7,500 nt of DNA from Leptospira borgpetersenii serovar Javanica (lineage in GTDB: Bacteria > Spirochaetota > Leptospiria > Leptospirales > Leptospiraceae). Below, piece by piece: positions 1 to 7,500 of this stretch. The translations under genes were made by a program, and so were the position numbers. The DNA lies in NCBI RefSeq assembly GCF_003046425.1, contig NZ_QAJG01000038.1:1-7500 (forward strand). Reading direction: 5' to 3'. How positions within the stretch are numbered: the stretch's first letter is position 1; every line of letters begins with the position of its first letter. The notes beneath the pieces are model-generated. The model saw nothing but the letters and a program-made list of their open reading frames with translations. It was not told the DNA's origin and made no database searches.

Positions 1-7
1 CTCTCCC

Positions 8-30
8 CTCCACCCAAAATCAGGGTGGGG
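8..30. repeat. GC-rich hairpin
   Basis: ccaccc at 10-15 pairs with gggtgg at 23-28 around an aaaatca loop; two further outer pairs (one G-T) extend the stem to 8 and 30. There is no T-run directly after it on either strand, so it is not a classical intrinsic terminator. It could be part of a dispersed intergenic repeat. Confidence 0.5.
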
Positions 31-126
31 CGTAAGTTTCACAGAGGATTTGTAGTAATTCCGACAGATTTATCTTCAGATCCAAGTATTTGTGGGTAAG
101 GTTATGGGATCTTTCGGGTAACTCAC

Positions 127-150
127 TTTTCCCCACATGCGTGGGGTGAA
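127..150. repeat. Solitary hairpin resembling a type I-E CRISPR repeat
   Basis: The core ccccacatgcgtgggg (131-146) is a perfect 6-bp stem with a 4-base loop. It is preceded by tttt and followed by tgaa. Type I-E repeats have the layout TTCCCC-stem-GGGGATRAACC, so the match covers both stem arms and part of both flanks, with one base missing after the right arm. No second copy is found one repeat-spacer unit (about 61 bp) to either side, so this is not an array. It may be a lone degenerate repeat or a chance hairpin. Confidence 0.35.
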
Positions 151-1057
151 TGTACGTAAGATCCATAAACACCAAAATGAGGTACGTAATTGTGGAACTC
201 CCACGTTCAGAAGACCGACAACAGTGTTGCGGCGATTGATCAGACTGGCATTCGCGTGTTGTTGGTATACCGCAAATAGGAGTTGTTCTTAGTCTTAAAA
301 CAACTCAGCACAACACTTCCTATGAAGCGCGTTTTGTGGATCAAACCTGCAAAGCGGACTGCTTCAACACTGAACTAAAAAGTATTCCTTCTTTATCGTA
401 CATCTTCTCTAACGAATTAAATTATCTGATGAAATATTATTTTAACTTCGAGCACCAGATTCGTCACCGCCCAAAGAAATCCGGATCACTCTCTGGAAAT
501 TGCGGTGATCATTAACTGAGGAGTTTTTCCTCTTAGCTGTAGATTACGAAACTTCTTGTGTAACCTGAGAGAAGCTTTTTCCGCTAAAGAAACGACTAAC
601 GCAAGTCATCCCGATCTTCATGCAGTTACAATTTTACTTCCTGTTTCAGGGAAGCGATGTTGCCAAGCCGCTTCCGTCAAAATTCTTCGAAGTCTGGGAC
701 TTCCCATTTTTGTAAATCCAGCTTATTTTTGTTTTCTTTTGGAGCCGTTAGAATATTCTCTCGAAATAAGCCCAAAGAAACTCATGAACGAACCGGCTGT
801 TTTAAATCTCTTAAAATCACAAACCTTCAGAGTAAAACATGGCCGTTAAATAAACCACTCCTCGAAAACATCTTAAGATTTCCACTTGTTCTCTAGACGT
901 TCACTTTCCGCTATCCCTTGAATCTTTTGATCCATCGCGTTGAGATTCTCTTTTTGAATTCTTACTCGACTATAACAATCATCAAACGTTTCTTGAAGGA
1001 TCTCATTGTAAAAGTGGAGATTATTCGACCATTTATAATAACTGACTGTCCAATACT

Positions 1058-1217
1058 AGGAACCCGTCTCAAAATCTGAAGAAAAATATCTTTAAACAAT
1101 CCGGCAAGTTTTTAAAAAACGTGGGAGTTCCCGCAGAAACCGTCACATTGGCGATTTTCTCCTGTCATTTAAAATTGTAATAGCTTTTACATCCCTAAGG
1201 TTTTGATACGGGTTCTT
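1058..1217. mobile_element. Putative small nested insertion, copy 1
   Basis: This segment sits inside the IS110 transposase relic, and the recombinase reading resumes directly outside it at 1055. Its left end carries ggaacccgtctcaaaatct (1059-1077). Its right end carries the inverted counterpart aaggttttgatacgggttct (1197-1216). The imperfect terminal inverted repeats enclose about 160 bp with no coding capacity and one palindrome (1121-1134). The layout resembles a miniature inverted-repeat element. No clear target duplication could be assigned, and the whole 1058-1378 block might instead be one longer decayed element. Confidence 0.4.
1121..1134. repeat. Palindrome gtgggagttcccgc
   Basis: A near copy of the 14-bp palindrome at 1336-1349, with one mismatch in the right arm (cgc instead of cac). 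It lies within the first putative nested element. Confidence 0.5.
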
Positions 1218-1378
1218 AGAGCCGGTCTTAAAACCTCTACAGAAATATTCATTTTGAATTTTTCATAAAATGAAAAGTTCTCTCCCCTTTGACGATCATC
1301 GGCCTTCGAATAGGTTTTATTATTGTCAAGCTTTCGTGGGAGTTCCCACATTTTGGAGGTTTTGAGACCGGCTCTTAG
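1215..1378. mobile_element. Putative small nested insertion, copy 2
   Basis: It directly abuts copy 1. The left end gagccggtcttaaaacct (near 1219-1236) and right end aggttttgagaccggctc (1357-1374) are inverted repeats differing at one position. The termini are clearly related to those of copy 1 (shared core cc[cg]gtctcaaaa), so all four ends belong to one repeat family. About 120 bp of non-coding AT-rich DNA lies between them and includes the palindrome at 1336-1349. Just beyond the right end the reading of the IS110 N-terminal domain restarts (near 1400). A non-autonomous element is inferred; no transposase of its own is visible. Confidence 0.45.
1336..1349. repeat. Palindrome gtgggagttcccac
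   Basis: Perfect 6-bp arms (gtggga/tcccac) separated by 2 bases. Related copies occur at 1121-1134 (one mismatch) and 191-204 (reverse orientation, one base deleted). This motif is, from memory, a frequently dispersed intergenic palindrome in pathogenic Leptospira; its copy number cannot be counted from this window. Confidence 0.6.
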
Positions 1379-1849
1379 TTGCCGAAGAAACATTCCCTTT
1401 TTTTAATAAAAACTTCATCAACCTTTGACGCTTTTTTCCTAAATCCAAACAAAGACTGTCACGTGATCTTAAATAATCGCTTACCGCTTCTTCCTCTCGC
1501 TGGGGATATAAATCGATTCTAAACCCCCACTTCGTAATAATCTCGCTAATTTGATCGCGCCTCTCTTATCCGTTTTAATCTTATCGAAACCTTGCCTTGG
1601 AATCTTACCAGGTGCTACAAATGTGCAGTGTACTCTCAAAGACTTTAAATATCTGTAAAATGGATAACCGATTACTTTTGCCTCGTAACAACAATATATT
1701 TCGTTCCATTCCGATTTTAGTTTTTTGATGAATTTCTTGACCAGCCCTCCTTCCTATTTTATTTGTTGCTCTTTCAATATTTCCTTAGAATTGCTCGTTA
1801 AATACGCGATTCTAATCGTTTCTTTGTATACATCCATTCCTACATTCAG

Positions 1850-2143
1850 AAGACGGATGATAGCAAGCTTTTCTTCGAAAAACATTTCGTTTTTCTAATG
1901 CAGCTCTCTTTTTTTGTATCTGTAAGATACATTCTAAATCTGTGATGTAACATCTCCCCCGTTTCTTTCTGTCCTCTGTCTAGAACGAGCGAAGCGAGTT
2001 CGTCTGTCCTCAGTCCTCTGAACGGACAACTCTTAATTCCTTCTGTTGGTTTTCTTGCTTTGTAGTAAATGCTTCGCATCCAATCCGCGTTTTTCAAGTC
2101 CCTAAAGGCGCATTTTTTCCAAAACAAACATAAGACGATTAAC
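1850..2143. other. Gene-poor stretch upstream of the IS110 relic
   Basis: The 294 bases between the SRPBCC gene and the start of the decayed transposase contain no convincing gene. A 93-codon minus-strand frame (2127-1846) has only a TTG start, no recognisable domain and no ribosome binding site. It runs through a low-complexity stretch (1969-2020) with repeated gtcctctg (1971-1978, 2013-2020) and ctgtcctc (1969-1976, 2004-2011) flanking cgagcgaagcgag. In many IS110 elements the non-coding end next to the recombinase start encodes the bridge RNA, so a degenerate remnant could lie here; no diagnostic structure was identified. Confidence 0.5.
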
Positions 2144-2638
<495 letters not shown>

Positions 2639-2643
2639 ATAAA

Positions 2644-2689
<46 letters not shown>

Positions 2690-2706
<17 letters not shown>

Positions 2707-3028
2707 GCAGGATCTAATTTTTAAGGCACTTGCAGATTCGAAGAGAAGGGAAATTTTAGATCTTCTTAGAAAAAAACCTAAAACAACGGGAGAAATCTGT
2801 TCTTATTTCGAACCATTAGATCGCTGTACCGTAATTCAGCACCTGAAAATTTTGGAAAATGCAGGTTTATTGATCGTAAAAAGAAAAGGACGGGTTCGAT
2901 GGAATTATTTGGACAATGTACCTATTCAAGAAATCTACGATCGTTGGATCAGTAAATACGCAAAACCGACTTTGGAAAGATTGGCAGTGTTTAAAAAACA
3001 GATGGATCGGGATAACCGGACAAAATAA
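2690..3028 (+). CDS. ArsR-family winged-helix transcriptional repressor
   Basis: A 112-residue DNA-binding protein. The N-terminal helix with FKALADSKRREILDLL (residues 11-26) is typical. The helix-turn-helix spans about 32-57, with recognition helix RCTVIQHLKILENAGLL (45-61). The wing follows at VKRKGRVRWNYL (63-74), and a C-terminal amphipathic helix ends the protein. The ELCVCDL metal-binding motif of ArsR/SmtB sensors is absent, although Cys37 and Cys46 are present, so the inducer is unknown. An upstream in-frame ATG (2672) would add six residues, but it lies inside the probable operator and neither ATG has a ribosome binding site. A TATTAT box (2678-2683) ends six bases before the ATG at 2690, which would fit a leaderless message. 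The protein probably represses itself and the divergent SRPBCC gene. Confidence 0.9.
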
Positions 3029-3086
3029 AAGAAAACGCAAAAGCAATTACATATTTATTGAGAGTTTGTACCAAAACCGGACAAAA
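3014..3086. repeat. 12-bp direct repeat around the repressor stop codon
   Basis: aaccggacaaaa occurs at 3014-3025, directly before the TAA stop of the ArsR gene, and again at 3075-3086 in the convergent intergenic space, 61 bp apart. It may reflect a small local duplication. The rest of the gap between the converging genes (3029-3125) shows only a 4-bp hairpin (ccgtttatacgg) and no clear terminator. Confidence 0.5.
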
Positions 3087-3125
3087 CCTACTTCCCGTTT
3101 ATACGGCGGCAGGGATTTAAATATT

Positions 3126-3932
<807 letters not shown>

Positions 3933-3938
3933 ATTCAT

Positions 3939-3943
3939 TCTCC
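3939..3943 (-). promoter_or_regulatory. Ribosome binding site deciding the hydroxylase start
   Basis: GGAGA on the minus strand is six bases from the ATG at 3932-3930. It lies downstream of the first ATG (3950) and runs directly into the second (3938), so neither of those can use it. Confidence 0.6.
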
Positions 3944-3950
3944 GTATCAT

Positions 3951-4228
3951 AAATCACAGATTCGATTTAATTATGGACTTAAATTCTCATTTCAGCTTGC
4001 TCTTTTTAAAATCGTTTAGGATTTCTTTTCGAATTCACGTAGCTTTCCATACTCCGTCTCCGGATAAAAATTCGAACGTAAAAGTTCAAAATCAGATAGG
4101 AAAGTATTGTGGAAAATAAAACAGACCGTAATTTTCCCGCGGATATAAAACTAATCATGTACGAAGCAAAAAATCAAAAAGGAAACAAATCCGCCCATAG
4201 AAAAAAACGGGGAGCATTCGTAATTACG
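3951..4228. other. Intergenic region, hydroxylase promoter side and end of purB unit
   Basis: No gene is seen in these 278 bases. The minus-strand region must carry the promoter of the hydroxylase gene; CATAAT (3975-3970) is a possible -10 box, but no matching -35 box stands out. Just after the stop of the purB-unit second gene there is a perfect 10-bp palindrome cgtaattacg (4218-4227) and, further on, a run of seven T on the minus strand (near 4202-4208) without a proper GC-rich stem, so an intrinsic terminator is only weakly suggested. Confidence 0.4.
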
Positions 4229-6310
<2,082 letters not shown>

Positions 6311-6353
6311 TTCTAAAAGTTCCTTTTTGAATTCTCATCCACTCTTCTACGGA

Positions 6354-6359
6354 AGTATA
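6354..6359 (-). promoter_or_regulatory. Possible -10 box of purB
   Basis: TATACT on the minus strand matches the consensus at five of six bases and lies about 44 bases before the purB ATG. No convincing -35 box is at the right spacing (ACTTTG at 17 bp, TTGTTT at 14 bp), so the promoter is tentative. Confidence 0.25.
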
Positions 6360-6448
6360 TTCTGTAAAAAGAAAAACAAAGTCCGTAAAAAAAGCGTTTG
6401 AGACACGATCATTTGTTTTTTTGTACAATTTTTTAAAGGAGCCTTTAT

Positions 6449-6537
6449 AAAGTAGATTTTAGAATTCCCGAATGTCGTAAAACAGCGGTTTCGCATAAGA
6501 ATTCTTTACGACGCGTCTAAAAACCCCAATTTACTTT
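6449..6537. repeat. Nested imperfect palindrome
   Basis: Three pairs of arms share nearly one centre: aaagta/tacttt (6449-6454, 6532-6537), ttttaga/tctaaaa (6457-6463, 6516-6522) and gtcgtaaa/tttacgac (6474-6481, 6505-6512). The inner and outer arms have exactly the same centre. Transcribed, this would fold as a long interrupted hairpin. It may be the remnant of a small inverted-repeat element or a structured leader upstream of purB. Confidence 0.5.
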
Positions 6538-6719
6538 GTCAGAAAGATCAAGCTGCAAGGTTCCGTTGTTTTTCGACTTTATGAAAGCATTCTAAAAATA
6601 TCCAATCCGGTAAAACATAGGAACGAATCGAATAGACCGGATTTGAATTCTTACCGAACTTCGTCCACGAAATCCAAAATTCGTTCGAATAGTGTTTGGG
6701 CTTTGAAAAATATACATTA

Positions 6720-6818
6720 GAGTTGTTGAAAAATTAATTCTTCATCTGTTTCCGTTTCATGAAAACGGTCGATTAAAGCAGTTTTGTTAATCTGAATTAT
6801 GGAATTTTTCAACAACTC
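6720..6818. mobile_element. MITE-like element with 16-bp inverted repeats
   Basis: A 99-bp segment begins gagttgttgaaaaatt (6720-6735) and ends with its perfect reverse complement (6803-6818). Each end is flanked by TA (6718-6719 and 6819-6820), as expected for a TA target duplication of the IS630/Tc1-mariner type. The interior has no coding capacity and holds a small hairpin ccgttt/aaacgg (6752-6757, 6763-6768). It is too short for a transposase, so it would be a non-autonomous element mobilised in trans. Parent element unknown. Confidence 0.6.
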
Positions 6819-6846
6819 TATTAACGTAAATTCTACATAAGAAAGT

Positions 6847-6919
6847 TTGGTGAATAAAAAACTAAAATGCAACGATCAAACGCCGATCCGTAGAGAGCGT
6901 TTGGCTTTAGTTCCACCAA
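6847..6919. repeat. Nested imperfect palindrome
   Basis: ttggtg/caccaa (6847-6852, 6914-6919), actaaa/tttagt (6861-6866, 6906-6911) and caaacgc/gcgtttg (6877-6883, 6897-6903) form a nested stem with internal loops. It lies downstream of the kinase-like gene on the minus strand and could act as an RNA 3' structure, though no T-run follows the inner stem closely. Confidence 0.4.
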
Positions 6920-7032
6920 CCCGTATCGATAGAAGCATAATGTCGGATCAATCGTTTTCTTTTCCTTAACTCACCCTTAAACATAAATTCAAAAAAAAGA
7001 ATATTCTAACTCAATTATATTTTAGAAGGCAG

Positions 7033-7120
7033 GGTCCGGAGAGCGTGCGAAATAGCTTCCCGGAGAGGGGGTAGCGAAAGACGCGACGCGTCTGAAGCGA
7101 GGGGGAAACCTCCCCCTCCA
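7033..7120. repeat. GC-rich hairpin cluster, probable dispersed intergenic repeat
   Basis: This GC-rich island stands out from its AT-rich surroundings. agacgcgacgcgtct (7079-7093) is a 7-bp inverted repeat around one base. gaggggg (7099-7105) pairs with ccccctc (7112-7118), and an identical gaggggg at 7065-7071 could pair with the same arm instead. The motif ccggagag occurs twice (7036-7043, 7060-7067). It starts about 40 bases after the stop of the minus-strand gene at 7159, so it may serve as its transcript end, but there is no T-run. Confidence 0.5.
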
Positions 7121-7158
7121 ATCTAGAAATCCACAGTTTTCTGAACCGGGATTTGCCT

Positions 7159-7500
<342 letters not shown>

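Larger units (their letters stand above)
1..416. other. Gene-free left flank with hairpins
   Basis: No reading frame of convincing length or resemblance is seen on either strand. The stretch contains a GC-rich hairpin near the left edge (8-30), a second perfect 6-bp-stem hairpin (131-146), an 8-bp direct repeat gtacgtaa (151-158 and 182-189), and a one-base-deleted copy (191-204) of the palindrome that occurs intact at 1336-1349. It lies beyond the 3' end of the decayed IS110 transposase and probably includes the element's outer end plus flanking intergenic DNA. The exact element boundary cannot be placed, because IS110 elements lack long terminal inverted repeats. Confidence 0.6.
417..1849 (-). 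pseudogene. Decayed IS110-family transposase (DEDD recombinase), interrupted
   Basis: Reading the minus strand, the N-terminal DEDD domain is recognisable from about 1846 ([18 protein letters not shown]), through [25 protein letters not shown] and [16 protein letters not shown], to about 1400 ([26 protein letters not shown]). After an interruption of about 320 bp the protein resumes at 1055 with [18 protein letters not shown] and runs through the C-terminal Transposase_20-type domain ([55 protein letters not shown]) to a stop at 417. Damage is extensive: in-frame stops after QQIK and KRKQK and several near the end; frameshifts near 1494, 893 and 815; and the last catalytic Asp of the usual TDKRDA motif is Gly. 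The original start was probably near 1849, where ATG is now CTG. This was a site-specific DNA recombinase of an insertion sequence, now certainly inactive. The family call is secure; the element type (for example IS1533-like) is a guess. Confidence 0.85.
6311..7158. other. Long gene-free region upstream of purB
   Basis: These 848 bases hold no credible gene on either strand. They contain a possible purB promoter, a nested palindrome (6449-6537), an 8-bp inverted repeat aatccggt/accggatt (6604-6611, 6636-6643), a second one gaacgaat/attcgttc (6621-6628, 6679-6686), a MITE-like element (6720-6818), another nested palindrome (6847-6919) and a GC-rich hairpin cluster (7033-7120). No known purine riboswitch fold was recognised. 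Confidence 0.6.

Noticed and set aside
121..260. CRISPR array
   Set aside because: Only one repeat-like hairpin is present; no second repeat lies at array spacing on either side.
556..896. Two overlapping plus-strand frames of 97 and 79 codons
   Set aside because: They run antisense to the readable IS110 C-terminal domain and have no family resemblance; they are shadows of the relic.
1187..1393. Minus-strand frame of 68 codons
   Set aside because: It covers the putative nested element and its terminal repeats, with no domain or ribosome binding site.
1846..2127. Minus-strand frame of 93 codons
   Set aside because: TTG start, no ribosome binding site, passes through a low-complexity repeat and shows no recognisable domain.
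3974..4120. Short plus-strand frame (about 48 codons)
   Set aside because: No ribosome binding site, no resemblance, and it lies in the promoter region of the minus-strand hydroxylase.
4195..4228. Intrinsic terminator after the purB unit
   Set aside because: There is a T-run but no adequate GC-rich stem before it.
6311..6480. Purine riboswitch in the purB leader
   Set aside because: No conserved purine-aptamer loops or three-way junction could be found in the sequence.

Overview
The window looks like a chromosomal segment of a pathogenic-clade Leptospira (a spirochaete). The grounds are the AT-rich base composition with A/T-rich codons, the typical Leptospira 'gtgggagttcccac' palindromes, decayed IS110-family DNA of the kind common in this genus, and the overall look of the encoded proteins. 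This assignment rests on recalled family resemblance, not on a database search.

Positions 1 to about 2140 hold no intact gene. On the minus strand between 1849 and 417 lies a decayed IS110-family transposase (DEDD recombinase). Almost all of it can be read once stop codons and frameshifts are stepped over. Its middle is split by about 320 bp that carries four copies of one terminal-repeat-like motif, suggesting one or two small nested insertions. Left of the relic (1-416) are hairpins, one of which resembles a single type I-E CRISPR repeat.

Positions 2144-3028 hold a divergent pair: an AHSA1/SRPBCC-domain protein (minus) and an ArsR-family repressor (plus). They are separated by a very short AT-rich region with a consensus-like promoter and an overlapping perfect palindrome, which is the likely operator. 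Convergent to the repressor is an integral-membrane fatty acid hydroxylase/sterol desaturase-family gene (3126-3932, minus).

Positions 4229-6310 hold a two-gene minus-strand unit: purB (adenylosuccinate lyase), with its stop codon directly abutting the ATG of an NAD(P)-binding, SDR-like epimerase-family protein. Upstream of purB is an unusually long gene-free stretch (6311-7158). It contains a 99-bp MITE-like element with 16-bp inverted repeats flanked by TA, two nested imperfect palindromes, and a GC-rich hairpin cluster. The right edge cuts through a minus-strand gene whose visible C-terminal part carries kinase-fold-like DxHxEN and DY motifs.

The coding part is ordinary housekeeping and accessory content. 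The more unusual material is in the non-coding DNA: nested mobile-element decay on the left and the palindrome-rich region on the right. No undescribed defence or metabolic system can be demonstrated here.
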